From contig CAINOB010000038.1 of assembly GCA_903851365.1 (NCBI GenBank), positions 1 through 64,000 on the forward strand: a DNA stretch of 64,000 bases, read 5' to 3'. Position numbers and translations under genes: made by a program. Every line of letters starts with the position of its first letter. Within the stretch, counting starts at the first letter, position 1. The DNA comes from an uncultured Bacteroidota bacterium. GTDB lineage: Bacteria; Bacteroidota; Bacteroidia; Bacteroidales; UBA12481. A model generated the notes under the pieces. That model was not told where the DNA came from. It saw only the letters and a program-made list of their open reading frames with translations, and searched no databases. Of this stretch, positions 39,954 through 49,663 are shown in pieces.

Positions 39954-42528
39954 ACTTAAGTCCCTGCTCGTCTGCATCAACGACCACGGGCACGTTGGCC
40001 TGGATGGTTCCGGCGAGAATCTCTTTTGAAAGTTTGTTAAGCAATTCTTTCTGAATAAGACGTTTAACTGGTCGGGCTCCAAATTGTGGATCGTATCCTT
40101 TTTCAGCAATCCAGTCGTATGCTTTATCAGTAAGTGTCAGAGTGAGCTGCGAAGCCAGTTGTTTCTGGATTCCAGCGATCTGGATACTCACGATTTTCCT
40201 GATCTCGGTTCGGCTCAAAGGTGTAAACATGATGATTTCATCTATCCGGTTCAGAAATTCCGGACGGATAGTCTGTCTCATCAGCTCGAAAACTTTTTCA
40301 CGAGTATCATCATAAACAGCAATCCTGTTTGTCTCTGTTACATGCGACATTTTTTCCTGAATGATATCCGATCCGATATTGGAGGTCATTATAACAATGG
40401 TGTTTTTGAAGCTAACCAAACGACCCTTATTATCAGTTAATCGCCCATCTTCGAGCACCTGCAGTAAGATGTTGAATACGTCAGGATGGGCTTTTTCAAT
40501 CTCATCAAGCAATATCACGGAATACGGTTTACGGCGAACGGCCTCAGTGAGCTGGCCCCCTTCGTCATACCCCACATATCCGGGAGGGGCTCCAACCAGC
40601 CTTGAAACGCTGTGCCGCTCCTGATATTCGCTCATATCGATTCGGGTCATCAGGTTTTCATCATCAAAAAGGTATTCAGCCAAGGCACGGGCAAGCTCAG
40701 TTTTTCCAACACCGGTTGTACCCAGGAAGATAAATGATCCTACCGGACGTTTCGGGTCCTGAAGGCCGGCGCGGCTCCTCCGTACAGCATTAGCAACCGC
40801 TTCAATGGCTTCGTCCTGACCAACAACGCGGAGATGCAGCTCTTCTTCGAGGTGCAAAAGCTTGTCTTTTTCACTTTGCAGCATGCGGGTTATCGGTATT
40901 CCTGTCCATTTGGATACAACTTCAGCTATATCTTCTGAATCAACCTCCTCTTTTATCAGGGCGCCATTGATATGCAAACCCCGAAGCTCCTCATTCAGCT
41001 CTGTGATTTTCCGCTCAGCCTCTTTTATCCGACCGTATCTTATTTCAGCCACCCGTTCATAATCCAGTGAGCGCTCAGCCTGATCAGCCTCCAGCTTGAA
41101 CTGTTCAATGGCTGACTTGTTTTTCTGGATCTCATCAACTGTAGTTTTTTCACGCTGCCATTCAGCCCGGAGCTTGGTCCGCTGATCAGAAAGGTTTGCT
41201 ATCTCCTCACTGATTTTGGTGGTTTTATCCTTGTCACCTTCCCGTTTAATTGCTTCGCGCTCGATTTCCAGCTGACGGATCCGCCGCTCAAGTTCATCCA
41301 GCTCCTCAGGCATTGAATTCATTTCAAGCCTGAGTTTAGCAGCTGCCTCATCCATCAGGTCGATAGCCTTATCAGGTAAAAACCGGTCGGTGATGTACCG
41401 GTGCGAAAGTTCCACTGCCGCAATTATCGCATCATCTTTAATTCTAACCTTGTGATGCATTTCATACCGTTCTTTTAACCCCCTCAGAATAGATATTGCA
41501 CTTAAAACATCTGGCTCATCAATCATCACCTTCTGAAAACGGCGTTCCAGAGCTTTGTCTTTTTCAAAATATTTCTGGTATTCATCGAGCGTGGTAGCAC
41601 CGATCGCCCTGAGTTCCCCTCTGGCCAGTGCAGGTTTGAGGATATTGGCGGCATCCATGGCCCCTTCCGATTTGCCGGCCCCAACAAGGGTATGGATCTC
41701 ATCGATAAACAATATAACCTCTCCCTCGGCTGCAATAACTTCTTTGACAACAGCTTTCAATCGTTCCTCAAATTCCCCTTTATATTTTGCTCCTGCGATA
41801 AGAGCTCCCATATCGAGGGCAAATATCTGCTTCGATTTAAGATTTTCCGGAATGTCACCACTTAAAATCCGTCGGGCCAGGCCTTCCACGATAGCAGTTT
41901 TACCCGTTCCTGGTTCACCTATCAGAACAGGATTATTTTTTGTCCGCCTGGATAAGATCTGCAATACACGCCTGATTTCCTCATCACGGCCGATCACCGG
42001 ATCAAGTTTGCCTAACCGTGCCTGTTCGTTCAGGTTTATCGCGTACCGGTTAAGGGCATCAAAAGTGGTTTCAGCCGTTTGGCTGTTAACCGTCTGTCCT
42101 TTACGTAATTCAGAGATGGCAGTCTTTAACTGCTTTTCACCCATCCCACTGTCTTTTAACATTTGGGCCACATCGTCGCCGGCATCCAATAATCCGAGTA
42201 AAATATATTCAACTGAGACAAATTGGTCACCTGCCTCTTTCGATAGATTTTGTGCCTTGGTCAGGGTACGGTTACCTGATTTTGAAAGGTAAGCTTCGCC
42301 ACCCACAATTTTCGGATAACGATGAATGATACGGTCTACCGCCGATTCTACGGTCGCCGGATTTACTGATATTTTTTCAAGCAGATGACGCGTAACATCT
42401 TCAGCTTCGGTAAATAGTGCTCTCAACAGGTGTCCACTTTCGACAGCCTGATGCTGGTTCCCTTCGGCTATCGTAAACGCTTGTTGGATAGCTTCCTGGG
42501 CTTTAATAGTAAAATTATTAAGATTCAT
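39940..42528 (-). CDS. clpB: ATP-dependent chaperone ClpB
   Basis: An 862-residue Hsp100 disaggregase working with DnaK to rescue aggregated protein. In order: N-domain; first AAA+ module with Walker A GEPGTGKTAIVE and Walker B VILFIDEIHTLVGAG; the long coiled-coil M domain (about residues 400-530); second AAA+ module with Walker A GTTGVGKTELARAL and Walker B VILLDEIEKAH; C-terminal domain. Length is normal (about 860). The last codons (GDK, stop) come from the heptamer array. No heat-shock promoter element was identified. Confidence 0.98.
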   Translation of the reverse strand: MNLNNFTIKAQEAIQQAFTIAEGNQHQAVESGHLLRALFTEAEDVTRHLLEKISVNPATVESAVDRIIHRYPKIVGGEAYLSKSGNRTLTKAQNLSKEAGDQFVSVEYILLGLLDAGDDVAQMLKDSGMGEKQLKTAISELRKGQTVNSQTAETTFDALNRYAINLNEQARLGKLDPVIGRDEEIRRVLQILSRRTKNNPVLIGEPGTGKTAIVEGLARRILSGDIPENLKSKQIFALDMGALIAGAKYKGEFEERLKAVVKEVIAAEGEVILFIDEIHTLVGAGKSEGAMDAANILKPALARGELRAIGATTLDEYQKYFEKDKALERRFQKVMIDEPDVLSAISILRGLKERYEMHHKVRIKDDAIIAAVELSHRYITDRFLPDKAIDLMDEAAAKLRLEMNSMPEELDELERRIRQLEIEREAIKREGDKDKTTKISEEIANLSDQRTKLRAEWQREKTTVDEIQKNKSAIEQFKLEADQAERSLDYERVAEIRYGRIKEAERKITELNEELRGLHINGALIKEEVDSEDIAEVVSKWTGIPITRMLQSEKDKLLHLEEELHLRVVGQDEAIEAVANAVRRSRAGLQDPKRPVGSFIFLGTTGVGKTELARALAEYLFDDENLMTRIDMSEYQERHSVSRLVGAPPGYVGYDEGGQLTEAVRRKPYSVILLDEIEKAHPDVFNILLQVLEDGRLTDNKGRLVSFKNTIVIMTSNIGSDIIQEKMSHVTETNRIAVYDDTREKVFELMRQTIRPEFLNRIDEIIMFTPLSRTEIRKIVSIQIAGIQKQLASQLTLTLTDKAYDWIAEKGYDPQFGARPVKRLIQKELLNKLSKEILAGTIQANVPVVVDADEQGLKFGDK

Positions 42529-42645
42529 ATCCCTACAAATTAATACACTTAATTAGGCATCAATTTGTTTGCCAGAAAGGATTTATGGCCAGATTGGCAG
42601 ATAAAACCAGCGATGAGATTGGAAGGGGTCCTCAGTCGGAATCAA

Positions 42646-45018
42646 TCATTCGTACCTGAGCGTTTCAACTGGATTGCGCCGGGCGGCCCTGAACGATTCC
42701 CAGGAAACGGTGGCAATGGCAACAAATATTACCAGGGCCCCTGAAGCAAGGAATATCCACCATGAAACCGATGTTTTATAAGCAAAGGCCTGTAGCCATC
42801 GGTTCATAATGTAATAAGCAACAGGTATGGCAACAATAAATCCTGCCAGGACCCAACGAACCATCCTGTAATTTAACAGGACCATGATTTGCGCACTGGT
42901 GGCCCCGTTAACTTTTCGGATACCGATCTCTTTGCGCCGGCTCACCGTAATGAAAGCTGATAGTCCAAATAACCCAATGGCTGAAATCATCATGGCGAGC
43001 AATGAGAATAGGGTGATCATCTTCTGATTTTGTCCCAGCGATTGATAATTGGTCGCCAGATAATCATCGAGAAACCGGAATTCAAAAAGTTGTTCGGGCA
43101 TCGTTCTTTCCCAGACTCCCCTTATCTTATTCATTAATCCTGCAACATCCGTGGTATTGTATTTGACATTGACATAGTAATAACTCCAGCTGTCGCTTTT
43201 TGGATTGACAGATATGATTAATGGGGTAACGGGTTCATACAGAGAAGAGAAATGGAAATTCTCGACTACGCCAATGACCTCAAAAGGCTGATTCCTCTTT
43301 ATCTTTTTTCCGATGGGATCAGTCCAGCCGGCAAAATCCACCAGTGCCTGATTAACCAGGAACCCGCTTGCATCGGATGCATTTGTTCCTCTGAAATTAC
43401 GGCCACTTTTTAACTTGATACCATAACAATCCAGGAAATTCTCATCCGTATAAATGGTTCCAATAAGCTCGATATTTTCTTTTCCTTCCAGTGCATATCC
43501 GTTGCTGGTTAATCCGGCTCCAGGCATTTCGCTGGATACACAAACTGTCGTAATGCCAGGCAATTTCCGGAGCTCGTCAGTGATCCTTCCTACATCCTTT
43601 AATTCAAAACCTTTGCTGACATTCATGCTGCCAACAGAATGGTGATCAAATCCCAGATCCATGCTTCCGATAAAGCTATTCTGTTTTTGCATCAGAATCA
43701 GGGTTCCGATCAGGACAACGGCTGCAAAAAACTGGAAAGCCACCAGTCCATTACGAAAATATTGCTGCTTGCCCATGACTGATTTTTGAATGCCGGACAT
43801 TGCTTTTTGACGACCGAGGAGCCAGGCAGGACCTGACCCTGCAATAAAACCGGTAAACAGGGAGGCAAAAAGGCTTATGGCAAACACGAGGATCGGGGCA
43901 TCCTTCAACGAAAATTCTGATCTCGTAAATTGGTTCAACATTGGATAAAAGCTCATCAGGAGGATTATCGAGATAACCCCTGAAATGAGTGAAAGAACAA
44001 CGGATTCTGCCAGTAATTGGGCCCTGATCTGGGAGCCTGCAGCGCCCATGATTTTACGCATTCCCGTTTCTTTTATCCTGGTAAGGGCGATAGCAGTAGA
44101 AAGATTGATGTAATTGATGATCGCCAGAATCAGAATTAAAAATGCTATTGTGCTTATAATCAAGAGGTTCATTTTGCTTCGGTTGGTCGGACAGTCATTA
44201 TCAAGATGGCTGTTGAGGTGGACCTCCCTGATGGGCTGCAGGGCCAGGGACATTTCCCATCCGGCCGACCGGTATTTCTTATTGATCTTTTCTTCGAGAA
44301 AGGCGGGAAATTTGGAAACAAGTTGATCCTTGTCGATGCTCTGGTTTAACCGCAAGTAGGTCAAAAATGTCCAGCCGCCATCCCATGAAAGGTAAATCCC
44401 GGGGTGGTTCTCCAGAGACAGATAGGAGGCTACTGCATCAAAGACAAGGTGACTGTTGGCCGGTGGATTTTCAGCAACACCGGTGACTACAAACTCCATA
44501 CCCTCGGGCGTTTTTACCACCTGGCCCATTGGATTTTTGGATGCAAACAAGCGGGTTGCCTCTGACTTAGAAATAACCAAGCTGCCCGGGTGATTAAGTA
44601 CTTGATCGGGAGAGCCTTGTATTAATTTGAAGCCAAAAAATGTAAAGAAATCGGAGTCTACATAACGGAATCGGTTTGTGGTCATGTTATCTGATCCGAT
44701 CAGAATCTTTTGCTGACTTTCGGCTGATACCCTGCAGAAAGATTTAATGCCGGGAATCTCCGCAGCTGCAGCGGGTCCGACAGGTGCATTGCAGAACCCG
44801 CTCGACATACGCCGGTCGCCATTGACCAAAGTGGAAGTTACCCGGTAGATGCTTTTACTGTCGGGATAGAAATTATCAAAATTGGTTTCGTGGGTAACGA
44901 GGATAAGAACATAGATGAATGCTGCGAGGCCCAGCGATAGTCCGATCAGGTTGATAAACGTAAACGATCTATGCCTGTAAAGATGTCGCAGCGCAAGCTT
45001 CAGCTGAAGTTTGAACAT
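42646..45018 (-). CDS. FtsX/MacB-type ABC transporter permease
   Basis: A 790-residue permease typical of Bacteroidota with two MacB-like periplasmic domains and two FtsX domains. It begins MFKLQLKLALRHLYRHRSFTFINLIGLSLG and ends with AARRNPVETLRYE, the classic ends of this family; eight transmembrane helices can be counted. No ATPase gene is adjacent. Such permeases export or handle antimicrobial peptides or lipoproteins, but the substrate is not known here. Confidence 0.92.
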   Translation of the reverse strand: MFKLQLKLALRHLYRHRSFTFINLIGLSLGLAAFIYVLILVTHETNFDNFYPDSKSIYRVTSTLVNGDRRMSSGFCNAPVGPAAAAEIPGIKSFCRVSAESQQKILIGSDNMTTNRFRYVDSDFFTFFGFKLIQGSPDQVLNHPGSLVISKSEATRLFASKNPMGQVVKTPEGMEFVVTGVAENPPANSHLVFDAVASYLSLENHPGIYLSWDGGWTFLTYLRLNQSIDKDQLVSKFPAFLEEKINKKYRSAGWEMSLALQPIREVHLNSHLDNDCPTNRSKMNLLIISTIAFLILILAIINYINLSTAIALTRIKETGMRKIMGAAGSQIRAQLLAESVVLSLISGVISIILLMSFYPMLNQFTRSEFSLKDAPILVFAISLFASLFTGFIAGSGPAWLLGRQKAMSGIQKSVMGKQQYFRNGLVAFQFFAAVVLIGTLILMQKQNSFIGSMDLGFDHHSVGSMNVSKGFELKDVGRITDELRKLPGITTVCVSSEMPGAGLTSNGYALEGKENIELIGTIYTDENFLDCYGIKLKSGRNFRGTNASDASGFLVNQALVDFAGWTDPIGKKIKRNQPFEVIGVVENFHFSSLYEPVTPLIISVNPKSDSWSYYYVNVKYNTTDVAGLMNKIRGVWERTMPEQLFEFRFLDDYLATNYQSLGQNQKMITLFSLLAMMISAIGLFGLSAFITVSRRKEIGIRKVNGATSAQIMVLLNYRMVRWVLAGFIVAIPVAYYIMNRWLQAFAYKTSVSWWIFLASGALVIFVAIATVSWESFRAARRNPVETLRYE

Positions 45019-45072
45019 CGGTTTAGTTTAAATATATGACGTGTGAATTTACCATTAGTTACAAATCTCAGA

Positions 45073-45080
45073 TACATTTG
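45073..45080 (+). promoter_or_regulatory. TACATTTG -7 element of the SUI1 gene
   Basis: An exact TAnnTTTG match 15 bases before the ATG at 45096. Confidence 0.55.
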
Positions 45081-45095
45081 TAAAAAACAAAACCG

Positions 45096-45440
45096 ATGGC
45101 TAAAGACTGGAAAGATCGGCTTGGAGTCGTTTACTCAACGAATTCCGATTTTAAATATGATAAAGATGAACAGGCTGAACCTGATACACTTCCGGCCAAT
45201 CAGCAGAAGCTTATTGTTCAGCTCGATAAGAAAAATCGCAAAGGAAAAGCGGTGACCCTGATCACCGGATTCACCGGTAGCACTGAGGATTTAGAATCAC
45301 TCGGTAAGCTGCTTAAAACAAAATGCGGCGTGGGCGGTACGGCCAAAGACGGGGAAATCCTTATTCAAGGGGACTTCCGCGAAAAGATTATGCTGATACT
45401 GGCTACTGAAGGCTATAAAGCGAAGAAGTCAGGGGGGTGA
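45096..45440 (+). CDS. yciH: SUI1/eIF1-like translation factor (YciH family)
   Basis: A 114-residue protein whose C-terminal half is the SUI1 fold (KLIVQLDKKNRKGKAVTLITGF, LLKTKCGVGGTAKDGEILIQGDF). Bacterial members are thought to affect translation initiation fidelity. An upstream ATG at 45043 lies in another frame and is spurious. The stop is followed by a heptamer-rich convergent gap with GH3. Confidence 0.93.
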   Translation: MAKDWKDRLGVVYSTNSDFKYDKDEQAEPDTLPANQQKLIVQLDKKNRKGKAVTLITGFTGSTEDLESLGKLLKTKCGVGGTAKDGEILIQGDFREKIMLILATEGYKAKKSGG

Positions 45441-45509
45441 AGAATCTCTGACTTCTTTCGATCCTGCGTTCGTCCACCGATCTTCTTCTACGATTGTTTT
45501 GCGGCGCTT

Positions 45510-45537
45510 GTCACCTGTCACCCGTCACTTGTCACTC
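45510..45537 (+). repeat. GTCACCC heptamer array at the GH3 stop
   Basis: GTCACCT, GTCACCC, GTCACTT, GTCACTC. The GH3 stop codon (45525-45527) and its last codons (SDK) are encoded by the array, just as the clpB end (GDK) is. Confidence 0.9.
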
Positions 45538-48242
45538 CCTACCGTCAGCGTCGCGGCAACTTTAATCTCCCGTGATGAACTGCCCGCCATTAATCGAAAT
45601 TCACCCGGCTCGATGACTGTTTTGAGGTTTTTATCAAGCATCGAAAGCATTTCTGGAGTAATATCAAAGGCGACATCAGCGGATTCCCCCTTTTTAAGGT
45701 GAATACGTTGAAATCCTTTAAGTTCGATAACCGGGCGGGCAACTGAAGCGATCTGGTCACGCAGGTAAAGCTGAACAACTTCATCGCCGTCGAATTTGCC
45801 GGTATTAGTGATTTTGAAATGAACCCTTGTTGACTCGCCAGCTTTAATCTCAGGTTTATCCAGTTTAATATCAGCATACTCAAATGTTGTATAGCTTAAG
45901 CCGTATCCAAAAGGGAATAATGGCTGACCGGTAAGGTTGTTATAATCATCGCCACGACCCGTAGGTTTGTGGTTATAAACCAGGGGCAGCTGAGCTTCCG
46001 ATAATGGAAAAGTGACGGGCAATCTGCCTGCCGGGTTATAATCTCCGAAGATTACATCGGCAATGGCCTCACCGCCAACTTCACCCGGATACCAGACATC
46101 TAAAACTGCAGGTACTTTATCGAGCCAGTTGCTCATAGTTACCGCACTTCCACCCACAATTACCACCACCAGAGGCTTACCGGTGGCAGCAACTTTCTTG
46201 ATTAGTTCCTCCTGGTGACCCGGAAGGGCAAGAGAAGCGCGATCGCGGAATTCGCCCTCTTCGATGCCGACCGCCAGAATTACGGCATCGGATTTTGAAG
46301 CCACTGTAACTGCCTCATCGATTTCCTTTTGCCAATCATTTTTAACGAAAACATTCCAAATAAGTGCGAACCATGCGTTTCCTGTCGGTTCGTAATACTC
46401 AATCTTAAGGTCGTATATTTTACCAGCGACAAAATCATAATCAACGGTCAGCGTCTGGCGGCCCTTTTTTATCCAGTTATCAATAAACAGTTTATTGTTG
46501 ATATACAATCGATACCCATCATTTCCATCGATACCGATTTTATATTTACCGGTTCTTGGCGACATCAACTTACCTGTCCATCGAACAGAAAAAAAGTCGT
46601 TTCGTAATTTCGCCGGATCCGGGCTAAACAGGGTCCATTGAAACCGTATTTGCTTGTCGGATCTTGTCATAACAGGCTTTCCCGATAACGTTATATTATC
46701 AAAATATTCCCCTTTCAGACCGCCGGTCTCCGAAGCTATGGTGTTTACCGTTGCTTCCTCAGTGGTATTGGACAAAAACTCTGCAGGCACAGGCAAATAC
46801 TCCACCGCTTCACGACCGCACCCCTTAGCATAAATGACTTGTGTCTTTATGCTTGTGACTTTTTCCTGATTTTTGCCCTCTGCCTTCTGCCTTATGCCTT
46901 CAAATATGGATACCTTGTTGCATCCCGGCCCGCTGTATCCACCGAGCCTGGCTTCCATGGCATCCTGTCCGATTATTGCGATCGTTTTCAGGTTCTTTGA
47001 GAGCGGTAAAGTGCTTCCGTCGTTTTTCAATAATACAATTGATTTTTTTGAGGCTTCCAATGCTAAAGCACGGTGCTCCTGACTTCCATTGGTGGTTTCA
47101 GCCAGCTTGGGATCCACATAGGGGTTATCGAATAATCCAAGTTCGAACTTCTGACGCAACACCCGGGCTACCGCCCTATCTATGATATCAACCGGAATGG
47201 TCCCGTCGAGAAAAGGCTTTATAAACAGTGAGCTATGATCATATGAGGTCTGGAAAATCACATCCAGGCCATTTTTTATAGCTTCGGCGCCTGATTCCCA
47301 GTATTCCTTTGCAGTCATATGAAGGACATTAGCGCCACCAACAGCATTGGCATCCGAAATCACAAATCCCCGGAACTTCTCTTCTCCTTTTAACCAAGTG
47401 TTCAGCAGCCAGTTATTCGCCGAGCAAGGTTGTCCATCGAGCGAATTATACGAGGTCATCACGCTTAACATGCCGGCTCTTTTAATGGCAGCATCGAAAG
47501 GTGGGAGGTGTATTTCTCGTAAATATCTTTCATTCAGATGGATGGGGTAGCTATCCCGACCGCCATCACCGACATTGGCAATCAGATGTTTAGGGGTAGT
47601 GATAACACCAATTTTTTCAAATTCCGAGACGTAGGCAACAGCCATTTCAGCGGTCAGGAAGGGATCTTCGCCATAGGATTCTTCCACACGGCCCCAGCGA
47701 ACATCCGTAGCCATATTGATGACTGGCGATAATATTTGCCTGAGTCCACGGGTTTTACATTCAGCTGCAATAGCTGCAGATACCTTATGCATCAGGGGAA
47801 TATCAAAAGAAGCAGCAAGGCCTATGGATTGAGGGAAAGATGTTGCTCCCTGCCTGACAAGTCCGTGCAACGATTCATCGAAGGGAATGATTGGAATTCC
47901 CAAGCGGGATTCATTGATAAAAAATCGTTGAATCTCATTTATCTTGATGGCTGTTTCGGCTGCTGAAGCGCCAGCTGCATAGGTTAACAGCTGGCCCGTA
48001 GCATCGGTGGTCTTTCCCTCGGCTGAAATCTGAAATCCAAAGATTCCTTGTTTCAATTTATCCTTCCCGATGGATAAATCACCCGGGATCATAAACAGCT
48101 GCCAGAACTTTTCCTCCGGCGTCATTTTTCCGATAAGGTCCGCCACCCGCGATTCAATTGGGGTTGTCTTATCCTTGTACAATTGTGCTGGAAGTAACCT
48201 TGGCAAAAGGCAGAGTGAAATGACGATGATGAGCTTCTTCAT
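45525..48242 (-). CDS. GH3 beta-glucosidase-like enzyme with PA14 insertion
   Basis: About 905 residues from the ATG at 48242, which gives a clean signal peptide (MKKLIIVISLCLLPRLLPAQ); the longer ORF adds residues from a repeat cluster. The GH3 N-terminal barrel carries the nucleophile Asp in GFVISDANAVGG. A PA14 domain (GLKGEYFDNITLSGKP to FALIWN) is inserted in the C-terminal domain, and an Fn3-like domain ends the protein. The substrate is probably a beta-glucoside or xyloside; the PA14 suggests glycan binding. A heptamer array lies inside the coding region (about residues 448-456). Confidence 0.92.
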   Translation of the reverse strand: MKKLIIVISLCLLPRLLPAQLYKDKTTPIESRVADLIGKMTPEEKFWQLFMIPGDLSIGKDKLKQGIFGFQISAEGKTTDATGQLLTYAAGASAAETAIKINEIQRFFINESRLGIPIIPFDESLHGLVRQGATSFPQSIGLAASFDIPLMHKVSAAIAAECKTRGLRQILSPVINMATDVRWGRVEESYGEDPFLTAEMAVAYVSEFEKIGVITTPKHLIANVGDGGRDSYPIHLNERYLREIHLPPFDAAIKRAGMLSVMTSYNSLDGQPCSANNWLLNTWLKGEEKFRGFVISDANAVGGANVLHMTAKEYWESGAEAIKNGLDVIFQTSYDHSSLFIKPFLDGTIPVDIIDRAVARVLRQKFELGLFDNPYVDPKLAETTNGSQEHRALALEASKKSIVLLKNDGSTLPLSKNLKTIAIIGQDAMEARLGGYSGPGCNKVSIFEGIRQKAEGKNQEKVTSIKTQVIYAKGCGREAVEYLPVPAEFLSNTTEEATVNTIASETGGLKGEYFDNITLSGKPVMTRSDKQIRFQWTLFSPDPAKLRNDFFSVRWTGKLMSPRTGKYKIGIDGNDGYRLYINNKLFIDNWIKKGRQTLTVDYDFVAGKIYDLKIEYYEPTGNAWFALIWNVFVKNDWQKEIDEAVTVASKSDAVILAVGIEEGEFRDRASLALPGHQEELIKKVAATGKPLVVVIVGGSAVTMSNWLDKVPAVLDVWYPGEVGGEAIADVIFGDYNPAGRLPVTFPLSEAQLPLVYNHKPTGRGDDYNNLTGQPLFPFGYGLSYTTFEYADIKLDKPEIKAGESTRVHFKITNTGKFDGDEVVQLYLRDQIASVARPVIELKGFQRIHLKKGESADVAFDITPEMLSMLDKNLKTVIEPGEFRLMAGSSSREIKVAATLTVGSDK
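46874..46901 (+). repeat. TGCCTTC heptamer array inside the GH3 gene
   Basis: TGCCCTC, TGCCTTC, TGCCTTA, TGCCTTC in 7-base phase; on the gene strand they encode EGIRQKAEG, a hydrophilic insertion between GH3 domains. Confidence 0.85.
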
Positions 48243-48457
48243 AAATATGTAATTGGTTCGCCTGCGGCTCACAAATAAGTTCGCTTCGCTCACTAAAAGG
48301 TTCGCCTTCGGCTCACTAATAGGCGCTTCGCGCTAAGAGGTCGCTGCGCTCACTAATTATGCTCGGCTGGCGCCTCGCTAATTTAAAAATAATTAGCGAG
48401 TGAAACGGCATATTTAGCGACCGAAGGGAGCCAATTAGTGAGCCGAAGGCGAACCAA
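48243..48457. repeat. Cluster of about ten inverted mini-hairpin units between GH3 and metK
   Basis: Six forward units of the form GTTCGCCTTCGGCTCACTAAT (48256-48384 region), each with small stems such as GCC-TTC-GGC and GCGC-TTC-GCGC, are followed by an A/T centre (about 48382-48392) and four units in the opposite orientation (AATTAGTGAGCCGAAGGCGAA type, to 48480). The whole is a large imperfect palindrome. The last unit supplies the metK stop and its final codons (RSLRS). Confidence 0.9.
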
Positions 48458-49663
48458 TTAGGAGCGAAGCGACCTTATCTCCTCCCAAGGAAAGTACTTG
48501 ATCCCATTGGTGACAAAGCTATTCCTGCCCATATGCCCATAGGAAGCGGTCTGCTGATAAATCGGATTTTTCAGTGCGAGTTCACGGATAATATGGTAAG
48601 GACGCAGTGGGAAGTTTTCCCTCACTAACTGTTCCAGATCCTTTGCTTTCAGGTTTGTCTGCTCTTTTCCAAAAGTGTTAACCGAAACAGATACGGGATC
48701 GGCCTGACCAATGGCATAAGCCAGCTGAACCTCAATTTCAGAGGATATTCCGGCTGCCACCAGGTTTTTGGCTATATATCTGGCTGCATAAGCACCTGAG
48801 CGGTCAACTTTCGATGGATCCTTGCCGGAGAAAGCACCTCCGCCGTGACGGGCCCAGCCGCCGTAAGTATCGACAATGATCTTGCGGCCTGTTAACCCGG
48901 TATCCCCGTCGGGACCGCCGGTAACAAATAGTCCTGAAGGATTAACCAGCAGTTTTGTTAAAGACGAATACAAGGAACGATTGGCTTCAGATAAGGAATC
49001 CAGCAGGCGCGGGATCAGAACGCGTGCAATATCTTTTTTTATAAACTGATCAACATTTTCAAGACCGTTCATGGGGTCATGCTGGGTCGAAACCAGGATT
49101 GTATCGATTGCCACGGGATTATTCTGATCGTCGTAAACAATAGTCACCTGTGATTTGGCATCCGGACGGAGATAGGTCATTTCATGTCCTTCGCGACGAA
49201 TTTCAGCCAGAATCTTCATTAGCCTGTGCGACAGGTCGATGGGCAGCGGCATCAATGTTTCTGTTCCGGAGCAGGCATAGCCAAACATCAGACCCTGATC
49301 ACCGGCACCCTGGTTTTCAGGATCCTCCCTCAAAACTGCATTGGCAATATCGCCCGACTGCTCATGAATGAGGTTGGTGATTTCGCAGGTATGTCCATCA
49401 AATCCGAGTCCGGGATGGTCATATCCGATGGCATTAATTACTTTGCGGGCAATGGAATCATGATCCACGCGGGTTTTTGATCCAACCTCACCTGCGAGAA
49501 CCACACGATTGGTGGTGACCATAGTCTCAATGGCTACACGGGAATTTGGATCTTGCGTAAGATAGGCGTCCAGAAGGGCGTCTGAAATCTGATCCGCAAC
49601 TTTATCCGGGTGACCTTCACTCACGGATTCGCTCGTAAACAAGAAGTTTTTTACTTTACTCAT
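48458..49663 (-). CDS. metK: S-adenosylmethionine synthetase
   Basis: About 401 residues from the ATG at 49663; an upstream ATG at 49792 would read through the leader RNA and is rejected. It makes SAM from ATP and methionine. Family motifs are clear: TSESVSEGHPDKVADQISDALLDA, GDQGLMFGYA, and GGGAFSGKDPSKVDRSGAYAAR. The C-terminus runs into repeat sequence (RSLRS). The leader upstream is highly structured and likely regulates this gene. Confidence 0.98.
   Translation of the reverse strand: MSKVKNFLFTSESVSEGHPDKVADQISDALLDAYLTQDPNSRVAIETMVTTNRVVLAGEVGSKTRVDHDSIARKVINAIGYDHPGLGFDGHTCEITNLIHEQSGDIANAVLREDPENQGAGDQGLMFGYACSGTETLMPLPIDLSHRLMKILAEIRREGHEMTYLRPDAKSQVTIVYDDQNNPVAIDTILVSTQHDPMNGLENVDQFIKKDIARVLIPRLLDSLSEANRSLYSSLTKLLVNPSGLFVTGGPDGDTGLTGRKIIVDTYGGWARHGGGAFSGKDPSKVDRSGAYAARYIAKNLVAAGISSEIEVQLAYAIGQADPVSVSVNTFGKEQTNLKAKDLEQLVRENFPLRPYHIIRELALKNPIYQQTASYGHMGRNSFVTNGIKYFPWEEIRSLRS

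Noticed and set aside
41555-42292. 245-codon plus-strand frame opposite clpB
   Set aside because: Composition is that of a reverse-strand shadow (Ser/Arg/Ile-rich) with no recognisable domain; clpB is complete on the other strand.
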